A stretch of DNA of 64,000 nucleotides from Colwellia sp. MB3u-45 (GCF_014077005.1 NZ_JACGVC010000044.1:186001-250000); one strand, 5' to 3'. Numbered from the stretch's first letter, positions 39,321 to 49,529 are shown. A program made the numbers and translations. The notes: a model not told the origin generated them from the sequence alone.

Positions 39321-39378
39321 TTAGAAAGTAAAAAGAGTTTTGGTGGAACAAAACGTAACAAAAATTGGAGATAATAAA

Positions 39379-40542
39379 ATGTTTGAATTAATGGAAGATC
39401 ATAACGAAGAAGCAATCATCAAAGTCATCGGTGTTGGTGGTGGTGGTGGCAATGCGGTAGAACATATGGTGTTACAAACCATAGAAGGTGTTGAATTTAT
39501 CACCGCAAATACCGATTCACAAGCACTACGCAATTCGGGCGCTGATGTGACTTTGCAGCTAGGCCATAATGTTACTAAAGGTCTAGGCGCTGGCGCTAAC
39601 CCTGAAATTGGTCGTCTTAGTGCAGAAGAAGACAGAGAAACTATCAAAGAAGCACTTAAAGGTGCAGATATGGTGTTTATCGCCGCAGGTATGGGCGGAG
39701 GTACAGGCACAGGCGCCGCGCCTGTGGTTGCTGAAATAGCGAAAGAAATGGGTATTTTGACCGTCGCGGTAGTGACTAAGCCATTTCCATTTGAAGGCAA
39801 AAAACGGATGAATTATGCCGATCAAGGCATTGAGTTTTTATCAAAAAGTGTTGATTCACTGATCACTATTCCTAATGAGAAACTATTAAAAGTATTAGGG
39901 CCTGGTACCAGTTTGTTAGATGCTTTTAAAGCAGCCAATGATGTTTTATTAGGCGCAGTTCAAGGTATTGCTGAACTTATTACTCGTCCGGGACTCATAA
40001 ACGTTGATTTTGCCGATGTTAGAACCGTGATGTCTGAAATGGGCACAGCGATGATGGGCTCAGGTACAGCATCAGGTCCGGATCGTGCAGAAGAGGCAGC
40101 AGAAGCTGCAATTTCAAGTCCATTACTTGAAGACGTTGATTTGGCAGGAGCTCGCGGCATATTGGTTAATATTACAGCCGGTATGGATATTAGTATTGAT
40201 GAGTTTGAAACTGTTGGTAATGCCGTTAAAGCCTTTTCTTCTGAAAACGCCACTGTGGTTGTTGGTGCAGTTATTGACCCGGAAATGACAGATGAACTAC
40301 GAGTCACGGTTGTTGCCACGGGTATTGGTGCTGATCGCAAGCCTGATATTACGCTAGTTAACCCAACACCGATAGCAGAGCCACAAGTGGTTGGTGGTGA
40401 TTATACACCAAGCGCGCAGCCAGAGTTATCGTCAAATCCGGTCACTATGCCAGAAGCAAATGCTCAAGCGCAAAGAGTAACAGCAACAGAGCTTGATGAT
40501 TATTTAGATATTCCAGCATTTTTACGCAAACAAGCAGATTAA
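39379..40542 (+). CDS. ftsZ: Cell division GTPase FtsZ
   Basis: A 387-residue tubulin-like GTPase forming the Z ring. ATG 39379 is chosen: TTGGAG lies 8 bases upstream and [25 protein letters not shown] begins as other FtsZ proteins; the frame is open to 39340 without support. The tubulin signature [15 protein letters not shown] and the T7 loop are intact. The disordered linker is short (about 45 residues) and the C-terminal peptide [16 protein letters not shown], which binds FtsA and ZipA, is complete. Confidence 0.98.
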   Translation: MFELMEDHNEEAIIKVIGVGGGGGNAVEHMVLQTIEGVEFITANTDSQALRNSGADVTLQLGHNVTKGLGAGANPEIGRLSAEEDRETIKEALKGADMVFIAAGMGGGTGTGAAPVVAEIAKEMGILTVAVVTKPFPFEGKKRMNYADQGIEFLSKSVDSLITIPNEKLLKVLGPGTSLLDAFKAANDVLLGAVQGIAELITRPGLINVDFADVRTVMSEMGTAMMGSGTASGPDRAEEAAEAAISSPLLEDVDLAGARGILVNITAGMDISIDEFETVGNAVKAFSSENATVVVGAVIDPEMTDELRVTVVATGIGADRKPDITLVNPTPIAEPQVVGGDYTPSAQPELSSNPVTMPEANAQAQRVTATELDDYLDIPAFLRKQAD

Positions 40543-40678
40543 TACGTGTTAGTGAAGCTAATTGAATACTGCTAAAAATTTGGAATTTTGATTTTGTTAG
40601 GCTTTTTTGATATATTACGTCTCCGCATATTCAGTGGCGGCTAATTGATACAAAAATATAGGCTTAAGAAGGCTATTT

Positions 40679-41596
40679 ATGATTAAACAACGTACGTTAA
40701 AAGAAAGTGTCTCTGCTATTGGTGTAGGGCTACATAAAGGTGAAAAGGTGCAGATTACTCTCCGTCCTGCACCCGCTAACACCGGTATTATTTTTCGCCG
40801 AGTTGATTTAGATCCCGTTGTCGATATCCCCGCGACACCGGAAGCTGTGGGCGAAACTACCTTATGTACGTGTTTAGTGAATGAGCAAGGTGTTCAGATT
40901 TCCACCGTCGAACACTTGCTTTCTGCTGTTGCAGGCTTAGGTATTGACAACCTTATTGTTGAGGTTGACTCATCTGAAATTCCAATTATGGATGGCAGTG
41001 CTTTACCCTTTGTTTACTTAATTCAGTCGGTTGGCATTGAAACGTTAAATGTTGCTAAACGTTTTTTACGTATTACAAAAGCAATACGTGTTGAAGAAGG
41101 CGATAAATGGGCAGAACTAAAGCCTTATGAAGGCTTTCGAGTCAATTTTGCGATTGAATTTGAACACCCTGTGATTGTAAATACTTGTCAATCGATGAGT
41201 ATGGACCTTTCAAGCTGTTCATTTATCAAAGAAATTAGTCGTGCGCGTACTTTTGGCTTTATGAAAGATATTGAGTTTTTACGCTCTCATAATTTAGCCT
41301 TGGGTGGCAGCTTAGAAAATGCCATCGTGCTAGACGAATACCGTATGCTTAATAAAGATGACCTGCGCTATGACGACGAATTTGTAAAACATAAAATTCT
41401 TGATGCCATTGGCGACTTGTATATGGGTGGTGTGAGTATTTTAGGTGAACTTAATGCCTTTAAATCTGGCCATGCTCTCAATAACATGTTGTTACGCGAA
41501 GTATTTAAACAAGTTGATTGTTTTGAATGGGTTACGTACGAAGATACGATTGAATCACCTATTGAATTTCAAGAGATTAATGCGGCTGCTTTTTAA
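40679..41596 (+). CDS. lpxC: UDP-3-O-acyl-GlcNAc deacetylase
   Basis: A 305-residue zinc enzyme for the committed step of lipid A synthesis. Zinc ligands lie in [14 protein letters not shown] (His near 79) and [16 protein letters not shown] (His near 238, Asp near 242); a later His in [11 protein letters not shown] is the general acid. Usual end of the cluster. A terminator follows at 41628. Confidence 0.98.
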   Translation: MIKQRTLKESVSAIGVGLHKGEKVQITLRPAPANTGIIFRRVDLDPVVDIPATPEAVGETTLCTCLVNEQGVQISTVEHLLSAVAGLGIDNLIVEVDSSEIPIMDGSALPFVYLIQSVGIETLNVAKRFLRITKAIRVEEGDKWAELKPYEGFRVNFAIEFEHPVIVNTCQSMSMDLSSCSFIKEISRARTFGFMKDIEFLRSHNLALGGSLENAIVLDEYRMLNKDDLRYDDEFVKHKILDAIGDLYMGGVSILGELNAFKSGHALNNMLLREVFKQVDCFEWVTYEDTIESPIEFQEINAAAF

Positions 41597-41627
41597 TACT
41601 GCCGTTTAATCGCAAAGTCCCATAAAT

Positions 41628-41654
41628 TAAACCAGTCAATGTACTGGTTTTTTT
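41628..41654 (+). terminator. Terminator after lpxC
   Basis: Stem AAACCAGT (41629-41636) with ACTGGTTT (41643-41650), 6-base loop, followed by a T run; 32 bases past the lpxC stop. Confidence 0.85.
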
Positions 41655-41806
41655 ATGTTCAGATGTTCATAGCCATCTCGGTAATTACTTCTGCATCACT
41701 CTACTGACTTACATCCGTGTAAGAACCTAGCTCCACAACGTTAGTGCCGCCATTCACGTCGATGAAGGGTATGTCGCGTTGACATATCTGTGAAGGAGGC
41801 ATAGAT

Positions 41807-41851
41807 ATGGCTAAATTTTACCAGTCTGACGACATAAATGCTGAGCTATAA
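41807..41851 (+). CDS. Possible 14-residue mini-ORF with strong Shine-Dalgarno
   Basis: ATG at 41807 is preceded by AAGGAGG (41793-41799), one of the best ribosome sites in the window, with 7 bases between. It encodes MAKFYQSDDINAEL and then stops at TAA. No similarity to a known peptide was recognised. It could be a leader peptide or simply part of a decayed intergenic repeat. Confidence 0.25.
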   Translation: MAKFYQSDDINAEL

Positions 41852-41967
41852 ATAGCTTTGATTTTTTAGCTGACAATGGCAACTAAAAGAAAGCTGCTTT
41901 TACTTTACTGCTTTTACTTTAATGCTTTGTTGGATTTTTGAACATTAGGTTATGTGTTCGCTGAACG

Positions 41968-41992
41968 GTTGACGGACTAAAGTCTGACCTAC
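41968..41992 (-). repeat. GTAG-type REP element, copy A
   Basis: On the minus strand the sequence reads GTAGGTCAGACTTTAGTCCG followed by TCAAC: a GTAG head plus an imperfect palindrome, the typical REP layout. It matches the plus-strand copy at 46755 in 23 of 25 bases. Confidence 0.7.
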
Positions 41993-42257
41993 AAAACCTC
42001 ACTCAAGACTACAATATCACCTACAAGATTCAAAATACCGAGTAGTCGTTCGTAGTCTCAATCTAGGCTGGACGTTAATCCCTCGGCTTGATGTCTTAAC
42101 GGTGGCAGTTGAACAGCCAATATTAATGAATATTGCACAAAGAAATATAACCTTTATTGCTTTTATCAGTGTAACTGCTGCAATAAGCTATGGCTAAAGT
42201 ACATTCCTAAAAGTGATGGATAAGCCTAAGAGTGATGAGTAAGTTGCGTATATCAAA

Positions 42258-42719
42258 CTATTTATTAGCGTGTGCAGCCAGTTTTTCGAGTTTTTTACGT
42301 AAACTCTCGGGCGCAGTTGCCGCTATTTTTAATAAATCTGCGGCAGTAGCAGCTGAAATTGTTGAGTTAATAGCGTTGGGGATAACCGTTTTTTCGAGCA
42401 CTTTATGTCGAAAAGGCGTGATCTTTATCTCTATTTGATTAAACTCATTGTTGGTCACTTGGGCTAATTCACGACAAATATTCATTCTTTCAAATTGTAA
42501 ACGTTGGCTCCAAACAGCTGATTTTACCTCAATAATAATAGCATTGGCTTTGAAATTGGCTATTTTGAAGACATCGGCTGGTAGGTCGGGGCAAATTTGG
42601 CGTACAATGTCCGACAATAAGGTTAAAGAGTTGGTTTTTGCGGCTATTTGTGCCAAAGTGCCTGACGTTGAATTAAACAGCGCTGACATGTCTGTGGGGA
42701 TTCTAGATTTTCGTGCCAT
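42258..42719 (-). CDS. dciA: DUF721 helicase-loader protein DciA
   Basis: A 153-residue protein with an N-terminal DUF721 domain (about residues 15-110, LTLLSDIVRQICPDLPADVFKIANF, then IEVKSAVWSQRLQFERMNI), followed by an Ala-rich C-terminal tail. DciA is the ancestral loader or operator of replicative helicase DnaB in bacteria lacking DnaC, as in Vibrio. It is on the strand opposite to its neighbours, as usual next to secA in this group. Confidence 0.9.
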   Translation of the reverse strand: MARKSRIPTDMSALFNSTSGTLAQIAAKTNSLTLLSDIVRQICPDLPADVFKIANFKANAIIIEVKSAVWSQRLQFERMNICRELAQVTNNEFNQIEIKITPFRHKVLEKTVIPNAINSTISAATAADLLKIAATAPESLRKKLEKLAAHANK

Positions 42720-42757
42720 AAGTCAGCTCTGAACAAACGATAAATGATAAATGATAT

Positions 42758-43651
42758 ATGAGTTTAACATTACTATACCGTGGAAAGAACGTTAGATTTT
42801 CAATGAAGCTAAATAAGCTGCATTGGTTATCTGCTCTCGTTGTCTTTGCCTTGGTTTCTGGCCTCATTGTGCATTTAATTGCTTCAGCAGATGACGTACC
42901 ACAAAATCCGGCTTATCTCCTGTCAAGTTTACCCACTATTGATAACCTTAAAGTCAACAGCCAAGTAACCGCAGTAACCATGAAATTGGCCGAATTACAA
43001 AGCCAAGTGTTGAGGTTAAATGCTTTAGGCGATCGCTTAGCAGAAGAAGCTAGCATTCCAGACAATGAGTTTAATTTTCAACAAGCGCCGCCTAGCGGTG
43101 GCCCAATGTATCAGGCCGATAGTGTTAAGCAAAAAAGTTTAGCCGAATTGAGCCAAGGTATAGATACATTGGCAGAAACACTCGAACATGAAGAAAAACA
43201 ATTAAAAATGCTTGAATCTGTTAGTTTTGGACACCATATAGAGAATACTCGGTATTTATCTGGTCGACCAATTACTAAGGGTTGGTTGTCATCGTATTTC
43301 GGATTACGTAAAGACCCTTTTAATGGTAAACCTGCCATGCATAAAGGTGTTGATTTTGCGGGCAGTGAAAATGATGACATTATTGCCACGGCATCAGGTG
43401 TGGTAAGTTGGGCGAGTTCTCGTTACGGTTATGGTAATTTAATTGAGATTAATCATGGTGATGGTTTAAAAACTCGCTACGGTCATAATAAAACCATAGC
43501 AGTATCAGTTGGTGATGTAGTTAACAAAGGTCAAGTTATTGCGAAAATGGGCAGTACAGGGCGCTCGACAGGGCCGCACGTACACTACGAAATTTTACGT
43601 AATAACCGACAAATAGATCCAAGAAAATATGTTTATCGCAAAGCAAAATAA
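42758..43651 (+). CDS. M23-family peptidoglycan endopeptidase, membrane-anchored
   Basis: A 297-residue zinc endopeptidase (LytM/NlpD-like). One membrane helix at about residues 26-44, then a periplasmic coiled-coil-like stretch (about 70-155, AVTMKLAELQSQVLRLNALG), then the M23 domain. Zinc ligands appear intact: MHKGVDFAG (His-x3-Asp), and PHVHYE (His-x-His). Catalysis is therefore likely, cleaving peptide cross-links. It lies between dciA and secA, where enterobacteria have secM; no SecM-type arrest sequence is present. An alternative start is Met16 (42803). Confidence 0.9.
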   Translation: MSLTLLYRGKNVRFSMKLNKLHWLSALVVFALVSGLIVHLIASADDVPQNPAYLLSSLPTIDNLKVNSQVTAVTMKLAELQSQVLRLNALGDRLAEEASIPDNEFNFQQAPPSGGPMYQADSVKQKSLAELSQGIDTLAETLEHEEKQLKMLESVSFGHHIENTRYLSGRPITKGWLSSYFGLRKDPFNGKPAMHKGVDFAGSENDDIIATASGVVSWASSRYGYGNLIEINHGDGLKTRYGHNKTIAVSVGDVVNKGQVIAKMGSTGRSTGPHVHYEILRNNRQIDPRKYVYRKAK

Positions 43652-43726
43652 TGCAAAATAATAACTTTTGCTCTAATTTCAGTTGTTTAAAATAGAACTG
43701 GCATTACAATACTAAGCAAGTTTATG

Positions 43727-43754
43727 TGATCGGCTCAACCGATCATTTTATTTT
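43727..43754 (+). terminator. Terminator-like hairpin before secA
   Basis: Stem TGATCGG (43727-43733) with CCGATCA (43739-43745), loop CTCAA, then TTTTATTTT. It would stop transcription from the M23 gene 76 bases past its stop and 37 before secA, or act as an attenuator for secA. Confidence 0.75.
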
Positions 43755-43790
43755 CAGTTGAAGATATTCTTCTCAATATGGTTTAACACG

Positions 43791-46469
43791 ATGTTTGTAA
43801 ATATAATGACAAAACTGTTTGGTAGTCGAAATGATCGATTGCTTAAACAAATGCAGAAAGAAGTAAGTAAGATTAATGCCCTAGAGCCGGTTTTTGAGGC
43901 ACTCAGTGATGAAGAACTAAAAGCAAAAACACCTGAGTTTAAAGAACGTATTGCACAAGGCGAAGAGCTTGACGCTCTTCTTCCTGAAGCTTTTGCGGTA
44001 GTACGCGAAGCGAGTAAACGGGTATTTGGTATGCGTCATTTTGACGTGCAAATGATCGGCGGCATGGTGCTCAATTCTGGTAAAATAGCGGAAATGCGTA
44101 CCGGTGAAGGTAAAACACTTACCGCCACCTTACCGTCTTATTTAAATGCACTAACCGGTAAAGGTGTGCATGTAATTACGGTCAATGACTATCTTGCTAA
44201 GCGAGATGGCGATTGGAATCGGGCATTATTTGAATTTTTAGGTATGACTGTTGGTTGTAATGTCGCCGGTATGGCACCAGAAGATAAGCAAGCCGCTTAT
44301 AATTCGGATGTTACTTACGGTACTAACAACGAATTCGGCTTTGATTATCTGCGTGATAACATGGCTTTTTCGCCAGAAGAGCGGACACAAAAACCGTTAA
44401 ACTTTGCGGTTATCGATGAAGTTGACTCGATATTAATTGATGAAGCACGTACACCGCTCATTATTTCTGGCCAAGCAGAAGACAGCTCAGCGCTTTATCG
44501 TAATATCAACCTCGTTGTACCCACACTAGTACAACAGGAAGAAGAAGATAAAGAAGGTGAAGAAAGCACCGGTGACTTCACTATCGATGAAAAAGCCAAG
44601 CAAATTTATTTAACCGAGCTTGGTCAAATTCATATCGAAGAAATCATGCTCGAAAAAGGTTTGATGCAGCAAGGAGACTCACTTTTCTCAGCAGCAAACA
44701 TTACCTTATTACATCATGTTATGGCCGCGTTACGCGCACATAAGCTATTTCAAAAAGACGTAGATTACATCGTAAAAGACGGCGAAATTGTTATTGTTGA
44801 CGAGCATACCGGACGTACAATGGAAGGTCGTCGTTGGTCAGAAGGTTTACATCAAGCTGTTGAAGCAAAAGAAGGTGTAGATATTCAAAACGAAAATCAA
44901 ACACTGGCGTCAATTACCTTCCAAAACTTTTTCCGCATTTACAATAAACTGTCAGGAATGACAGGTACTGCCGACACTGAAGCGTTTGAGTTTAATCATA
45001 TTTATGCTTTAGAAACCGTAGTTATCCCAACAAACCAGCCAATGGTACGTAAAGATTTACCTGATTTAATTTACTTAACAGGTGAAGAAAAGTTTGAAGC
45101 CATTTTAGAAGATATTAAAGATTGTGTTAAGCGTGGCCAACCAGTGTTGGTGGGTACCATCAGTATTGAAACTTCAGAGTTTTTGTCGTCATTCTTAAAG
45201 AAAGAAAAAATTAAGCACAAAGTACTTAACGCTAAGTTTCATCAACAAGAAGCTGAAATTGTTGCTGATGCCGGGAAAATTTCCGCCGTGACTATTGCCA
45301 CTAACATGGCGGGTCGTGGTACCGATATAGTACTAGGTGGTAACTTAACCACTACGCTTGAAAAGCTAAATAATCCCAGTGAAGAGAAAATTGCTGAAGT
45401 TAAAGCGGCTTGGCAAGTAGAGCATGACAAAGTATTAGCCGCCGGTGGTTTACACATTGTTGCGACAGAACGTCATGAATCTCGTCGTATTGATAACCAA
45501 TTGCGTGGTCGTTCGGGTCGCCAAGGTGATGCGGGTTCAACACGTTTTTACCTGTCAATGGAAGATAGTTTGATGCGAATTTTTGCTTCAGAGCGTATCG
45601 GCAACATGATGCGTAAACTTGGCATGGAGCACGGCGAAGCTATTGAACACCCTTGGGTAACTAAGAGCATTGAAAACGCACAGCGTAAAGTTGAAGGTCG
45701 TAACTTTGACATTCGTAAGCAATTACTTGAATTTGATGATGTTTCAAATGATCAACGTAAAGTTATTTACGAACAACGTAATGAATTAATGGATGAAGCG
45801 GATATTGCTGACGTGATTACCGCTATCCGTGCTGACGTGGTTAATGGCCTAATTGGCCAACATATTCCGCCACAATCGTTAGAAGAAATGTGGGATATTA
45901 CTGGCTTAGAAGAGCGCTTTAAAGGCGAACTTACGCTTGAACTACCTATTGCAAAATGGCTAGAAGAAGACAGTAATTTGCATGAAGACACTTTACGTGA
46001 AAAAATCTTAGATACAGTTGATGCCAGTTATGCAGCCAAAGAAGAAATGGTGGGTGCTGAGGTTTTACGTCAATTTGAAAAAGCTGTTATGTTACAAAGC
46101 TTAGACTCGCATTGGAAAGAGCACCTAGCGGCGATGGATCATTTACGTCAAGGTATTCATTTACGTGGTTACGCGCAAAAGAACCCGAAACAAGAATTTA
46201 AACGTGAGTCGTTTGAATTGTTTGCTGAGTTGCTTGATAACTTAAAATACGACGTTATTGGTATCTTAAGTAAGGTACAAATCAGAGCAGAATCTGATGT
46301 TGAAGCCGTTGAAGAGCAACATAGAAAAGCCGATGAATTGCCCAAAGAGTTTAAGCATGAATCAGCTTCAGCGCCAGAACAAGCAACCTTGCCACGTGTG
46401 GGTCGAAATGAACCTTGCCCATGTAACTCAGGTAAGAAATATAAGCAGTGCCATGGTAAATTAACCTAA
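43791..46469 (+). CDS. secA: Preprotein translocase ATPase SecA
   Basis: An 892-residue motor of the Sec pathway. ATG 43791 gives [21 protein letters not shown], close to E. coli SecA's N-terminus; the frame extends upstream to 43758 without support, and MTKLFG (43806) is an alternative. Walker [26 protein letters not shown] and [11 protein letters not shown] are all there. The C-terminal zinc site [14 protein letters not shown], which binds SecB and lipids, is complete. The linker before it is short and Glu-rich. Terminator at 46494. Confidence 0.98.
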   Translation: MFVNIMTKLFGSRNDRLLKQMQKEVSKINALEPVFEALSDEELKAKTPEFKERIAQGEELDALLPEAFAVVREASKRVFGMRHFDVQMIGGMVLNSGKIAEMRTGEGKTLTATLPSYLNALTGKGVHVITVNDYLAKRDGDWNRALFEFLGMTVGCNVAGMAPEDKQAAYNSDVTYGTNNEFGFDYLRDNMAFSPEERTQKPLNFAVIDEVDSILIDEARTPLIISGQAEDSSALYRNINLVVPTLVQQEEEDKEGEESTGDFTIDEKAKQIYLTELGQIHIEEIMLEKGLMQQGDSLFSAANITLLHHVMAALRAHKLFQKDVDYIVKDGEIVIVDEHTGRTMEGRRWSEGLHQAVEAKEGVDIQNENQTLASITFQNFFRIYNKLSGMTGTADTEAFEFNHIYALETVVIPTNQPMVRKDLPDLIYLTGEEKFEAILEDIKDCVKRGQPVLVGTISIETSEFLSSFLKKEKIKHKVLNAKFHQQEAEIVADAGKISAVTIATNMAGRGTDIVLGGNLTTTLEKLNNPSEEKIAEVKAAWQVEHDKVLAAGGLHIVATERHESRRIDNQLRGRSGRQGDAGSTRFYLSMEDSLMRIFASERIGNMMRKLGMEHGEAIEHPWVTKSIENAQRKVEGRNFDIRKQLLEFDDVSNDQRKVIYEQRNELMDEADIADVITAIRADVVNGLIGQHIPPQSLEEMWDITGLEERFKGELTLELPIAKWLEEDSNLHEDTLREKILDTVDASYAAKEEMVGAEVLRQFEKAVMLQSLDSHWKEHLAAMDHLRQGIHLRGYAQKNPKQEFKRESFELFAELLDNLKYDVIGILSKVQIRAESDVEAVEEQHRKADELPKEFKHESASAPEQATLPRVGRNEPCPCNSGKKYKQCHGKLT

Positions 46470-46493
46470 GCACTCAACAAGTAAATTGTTGAT

Positions 46494-46525
46494 AAATGCC
46501 AGTCACTTGACTGGCATTTTTATTT
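46494..46525 (+). terminator. Rho-independent terminator of secA
   Basis: AAATGCCAGTCA (46494-46505) pairs with TGACTGGCATTT (46508-46519), followed by T-rich sequence; 25 bases past the secA stop. Confidence 0.88.
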
Positions 46526-46754
46526 TCAGGATCAGGGTGTGTCACAATCACATGGCCGTTACTACCGATCCATAGCTGCACGGCATTAGTGTATGCTTGC
46601 ACGCCAGGTGAAAGAGTGACAATGTGCAGACATGCTAATTTTTGAGGCATGGTTGTTTTGTGTTTCAATGCAGTTGAAATAGCCTGTAGTTTAATGGACT
46701 AAAGTGCAGCTGATAGGATCTACGGGTAGTATGCGGTGTAGGGCCGTTTTTTTG

Positions 46755-46779
46755 TAGGTCGGACTTCAGTCCGTCAACT
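46755..46779 (+). repeat. GTAG-type REP element, copy B
   Basis: Reads GTAGGTCGGACTTCAGTCCG followed by TCAAC. Inverted orientation relative to copy A at 41968, 23 of 25 bases identical. CGGACT/AGTCCG forms a hairpin. Confidence 0.7.
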
Positions 46780-46911
46780 ATTAAGCTGGCGATCAACATG
46801 ATTTGCTAGCAAGTATCTGCAGCGGGTATAATCTTTTATACACGTTTGATTAATTAAATGAGCTAGTTTTTACTTCAGCGCATTAAAAATGCGCAGATAA
46901 TAAATTAACCT

Positions 46912-46955
46912 AGTATTAGATAAGTATTAGATAAGTACTAGATAGGTATTTAGGA
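46912..46955. repeat. 11-bp tandem repeat before mutT
   Basis: Degenerate 11-base units around TAAGTATTAGA (TAGTATTAGA, TAAGTATTAGA, TAAGTACTAGA, TAGGTATTTAGGA), ending seven bases before the mutT ATG. Confidence 0.75.
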
Positions 46956-46961
46956 TAAATA

Positions 46962-47357
46962 ATGACAAAAATTGTGCATGTGGCGGTTGGGGTGATCAAG
47001 CAAGACCATAAGTTTTTTCTCACTAAACGATTAGCTGATAGTCATCAGGGTGGCAAGTGGGAATTTCCTGGTGGCAAAGTCGAAGAAAATGAAACTGTTC
47101 ATCAAGCGCTTCACAGAGAGCTAAAAGAAGAAGTCGCCATTGAAACCCTGACGTGTACACCATTAATGCAAATCAGCCATGATTACGGCGATAAAAAAGT
47201 GTTACTAGACGTATTTGTTGTTGATAACTTTAACGGCCAAGCAAAAGCTTTAGAAGGGCAGCAATCAGGTTGGTTTAGTTTAGCCGAGTTCGCTACTTTA
47301 AACTTTCCGGCGGCTAATCAAGCCATTATTGAAAAGCTGATAAAAAATTATCAATAA
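46962..47357 (+). CDS. mutT: Nudix hydrolase MutT (8-oxo-dGTPase)
   Basis: A 131-residue Nudix enzyme, close to E. coli MutT (129), removing 8-oxo-dGTP from the pool to prevent A:T to C:G transversions. The Nudix box is GGKVEENETVHQALHRELKEEV, but the Gly expected two residues after the last Glu (EEVG) is Ala here (EEVAI); catalytic Glu residues remain. The location after secA is the standard one. Its start abuts an 11-bp repeat. Confidence 0.95.
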   Translation: MTKIVHVAVGVIKQDHKFFLTKRLADSHQGGKWEFPGGKVEENETVHQALHRELKEEVAIETLTCTPLMQISHDYGDKKVLLDVFVVDNFNGQAKALEGQQSGWFSLAEFATLNFPAANQAIIEKLIKNYQ

Positions 47358-47598
47358 TATTTTATCGCTGATCCACTCTAACAATAGCGGCACTATTAGC
47401 ATTAACATTAACTCCGCTTATGTTAAGTAGGCCATATATACTAAGTTGATTAATGACCTGTGCATTATTAATAGTTAAAATGCAAAGCTACGGCGTTATA
47501 AATTTTATAAGGTGAATAACGCCTTATTAAATTTTATGCCTGGTATCTATCCATTTTTCCAGATAAAAAAGGGGATCACTTAATTAATCAAATGGCTA

Positions 47599-47835
47599 TT
47601 ACTCAGGTTCAACAAAGAATTTGTTATGTTGTAAAAATTCGGCTTCTAAAGCATCGAGCATCTCTTCATTTAACTCAACAGCACCTTGCACGGGTTGGCT
47701 AATTTTATGATTCTCGTCAGCCCAATCACCAATATCAATTAACTGGCAACGTTTACAACAAAATGGGCGATATTGACTTTCTTCTTGCCAAATTACTTCT
47801 TTTTTACAAGTGGGACAAGCTACTTTTAGTGTCAT
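47599..47835 (-). CDS. yacG: DNA gyrase inhibitor YacG
   Basis: A 78-residue zinc protein with C7-x2-C10 and C26-x3-C30 (CPTCKKEV and [18 protein letters not shown]). E. coli YacG binds GyrB and inhibits gyrase. Conserved order coaE-zapD-yacG on this strand. The extra Cys27 is a small deviation. C-terminal 25 residues are acidic. Confidence 0.95.
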   Translation of the reverse strand: MTLKVACPTCKKEVIWQEESQYRPFCCKRCQLIDIGDWADENHKISQPVQGAVELNEEMLDALEAEFLQHNKFFVEPE

Positions 47836-47908
47836 AAGAATTACTACTAACTTAAAATTGTTATGTCATTATAAGAGAATTTTACTTAAGCGGCTAGGGG
47901 AAGCGATA

Positions 47909-47992
47909 AGCTTTCAGTTTTAAGCTGTCAGTTAAAAGCTAGCAGCTTAAAACTAACAACTATGTCGATACTGATAGCTGACAGCTTAAAAC
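47909..47992. repeat. AGCTGTCAGCT-type hairpin element, copy 1
   Basis: Contains a perfect 15-bp inverted repeat, GTTTTAAGCTGTCAG (47917-47931) and CTGACAGCTTAAAAC (47978-47992), with more AGCTTTCAG/AGCTAGCAGCT words inside. It lies between yacG and zapD. MITE-like: short, with inverted ends and no gene. Confidence 0.8.
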
Positions 47993-48020
47993 TATTAACT
48001 AATCACTCTATTAACTCTGT

Positions 48021-48770
48021 TTATTTACACCGAGCCAACTGAAAGTGGGTTGTTTGCTTGGCGTATTTACGGCCGCTTTCATTGCAGGGCATCATAAAGC
48101 GTATTGAGTAGCGAAAACGGTTACCACTAATGATGGGATAAAAAGGTAGATGATCCGCAATCTTGATACGTAATAATATTAACCCTTCGCCATTGTCTTG
48201 GTAAAAGCCACTATCGGTTGTTACTTCCTTGAACTGCGTCCGTTGACGAACAAACTTTAGCACCAGTGATAAAGCAGAACTAATTTGTGCCAGTAACGAC
48301 AGCCAATGGCGGCATTGTGCTTCAACTTCAGCGCTTGGTTGGCTTAACCAAAACTGTAATTGTGGTAGATCAAAGCGCGAACTGCCGCCCTGAATCGCGA
48401 AACGCTGCTTTAACGCCATCAAAAATTTATCATCTTTGAATTGCAGCCACTTAGGGCTAGGGACTTTTAGTTGGCTGGAGAGGGCAACCGTTTGTTTTAA
48501 GTTATCTTCGAGCGCGGCGCTATTAATATCTGGAATTTGTGACCAAAGCACTAAATTTTGTTCTAGTTTTTCTAAGTCTTTAATCAAGTCACCACGTATA
48601 TCATTACGATCAACGGTATCTAAAATGGCAAATAAAGCATTAAAAAACACACTGTGACTAGTGGCCATATTGTATTGTAAGCAGTCAGAAGCTTGGACAA
48701 ATAATTGCTCAAGTTTTAAATAATTACGAATACGCTCATTGAGCGGATGTTCATACAGTATAGCGGTCAT
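48021..48770 (-). CDS. zapD: Cell division protein ZapD
   Basis: A 249-residue protein (formerly DUF1342/YacF) that bundles FtsZ filaments. The N-terminal YEHPLNERIRNYLKLEQLF is the strongest family block; HFNA-type helices and the C-terminal FRYSIRFMMPC follow. Length is near E. coli ZapD (247). Between coaE and yacG, as in E. coli. Confidence 0.96.
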   Translation of the reverse strand: MTAILYEHPLNERIRNYLKLEQLFVQASDCLQYNMATSHSVFFNALFAILDTVDRNDIRGDLIKDLEKLEQNLVLWSQIPDINSAALEDNLKQTVALSSQLKVPSPKWLQFKDDKFLMALKQRFAIQGGSSRFDLPQLQFWLSQPSAEVEAQCRHWLSLLAQISSALSLVLKFVRQRTQFKEVTTDSGFYQDNGEGLILLRIKIADHLPFYPIISGNRFRYSIRFMMPCNESGRKYAKQTTHFQLARCK

Positions 48771-48870
48771 TAATTAGAAACTTTTTTTGAAAATGAGTGA
48801 GTGATGTCTTTATAGTACGCACAGCTTGGTAAAATGGCGAATTTTTTTATCAAAAACACTGCCCAAAGGC

Positions 48871-49500
48871 TTACTTATCAAGGCTAGAGTGGAAAGTGCT
48901 AGCAGATAATAACCGGTATTTTTTATCTAAAACTATCACCTGTTGGCGAATATCTTCAAGACTTTTATGCTGATTATTGATGATGTCATCAGCAAAGCTT
49001 AGGCGTTGTTCACTTGGCATTTGGCTCGCTATAATACGCTTGATTTCTGCCGCTGAACTTGGATCACGCGCTAAGGTGCGTTCAACTTGGCTTGCTTCGT
49101 CAACATTAACCACTAAAACGCGGTTGACCATTTTATGTAAATTATTTTCTAGTAGTAAAGGCGCCACTAGTAGGCAATAGCTGCTTTTGGCCTGCGCTAT
49201 TTGGCTGACTATTTCTGCTCGAATTAACGGGTGTAATAAATTATTTAACCAAACTTTATCTTGAGGCTGACTAAAAATGCGGCTGCGCAGTTTAGCTCGG
49301 TTAAGTTCGCCATTATCAGCAATATAGTCAGTGCCGAAATACGCTTTAATCGCTAATAGTGCTTTACTGCCAGGCTGTACAACAATACGGGCGGCAATAT
49401 CTGCATCGATAATGTCAATGTTTAACTCGGCGAAAATATCACTGACGGTGGTTTTGCCACTGCCAATACCACCGGTTAAGCCTACAATAAATTCAGACAT
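48871..49500 (-). CDS. coaE: Dephospho-CoA kinase
   Basis: A 209-residue P-loop kinase for the last step of CoA synthesis. Walker A GLTGGIGSGKTTVSD is at residues 7-21, with DADIAARIV, LNRAKLRSRIF and VAPLLLEN as the remaining family blocks. Upstream on the strand is pilD, downstream zapD and yacG. Confidence 0.97.
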   Translation of the reverse strand: MSEFIVGLTGGIGSGKTTVSDIFAELNIDIIDADIAARIVVQPGSKALLAIKAYFGTDYIADNGELNRAKLRSRIFSQPQDKVWLNNLLHPLIRAEIVSQIAQAKSSYCLLVAPLLLENNLHKMVNRVLVVNVDEASQVERTLARDPSSAAEIKRIIASQMPSEQRLSFADDIINNQHKSLEDIRQQVIVLDKKYRLLSASTFHSSLDK

Positions 49501-49529
49501 AAATAATTCCTGTTTAAGCTTTAAGTTTG

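Larger units (their letters stand above)
41597..42257. other. Intergenic region between lpxC and dciA
   Basis: 661 bases without a full gene. It includes the lpxC terminator (41628), a mini-ORF with a near-perfect ribosome site (41807), a GTAG-type REP (41968) and remnants of sequence resembling degraded dispersed intergenic repeats (about 41700-41800). Confidence 0.6.
46470..46961. other. Intergenic region between secA and mutT
   Basis: 492 bases: the secA terminator (46494), a GTAG-type REP (46755), a small GCGCATT/AATGCGC hairpin (about 46878-46894) and an 11-bp tandem repeat abutting mutT (46912). An open frame on the minus strand here was rejected. Confidence 0.6.

Noticed and set aside
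39340-39378. Upstream GTG start for ftsZ
   Set aside because: The extension has no counterpart in other FtsZ proteins; the ATG 39379 has a good ribosome site.
39399-40340. Minus-strand open frames of 80-133 residues inside ftsZ
   Set aside because: Antisense shadows of a strongly conserved gene; Pro/Ser/Ile composition typical of complementary translation.
46474-46668. 64-residue minus-strand open frame between secA and mutT
   Set aside because: Its 3' part runs through the secA terminator; no ribosome site or family resemblance.
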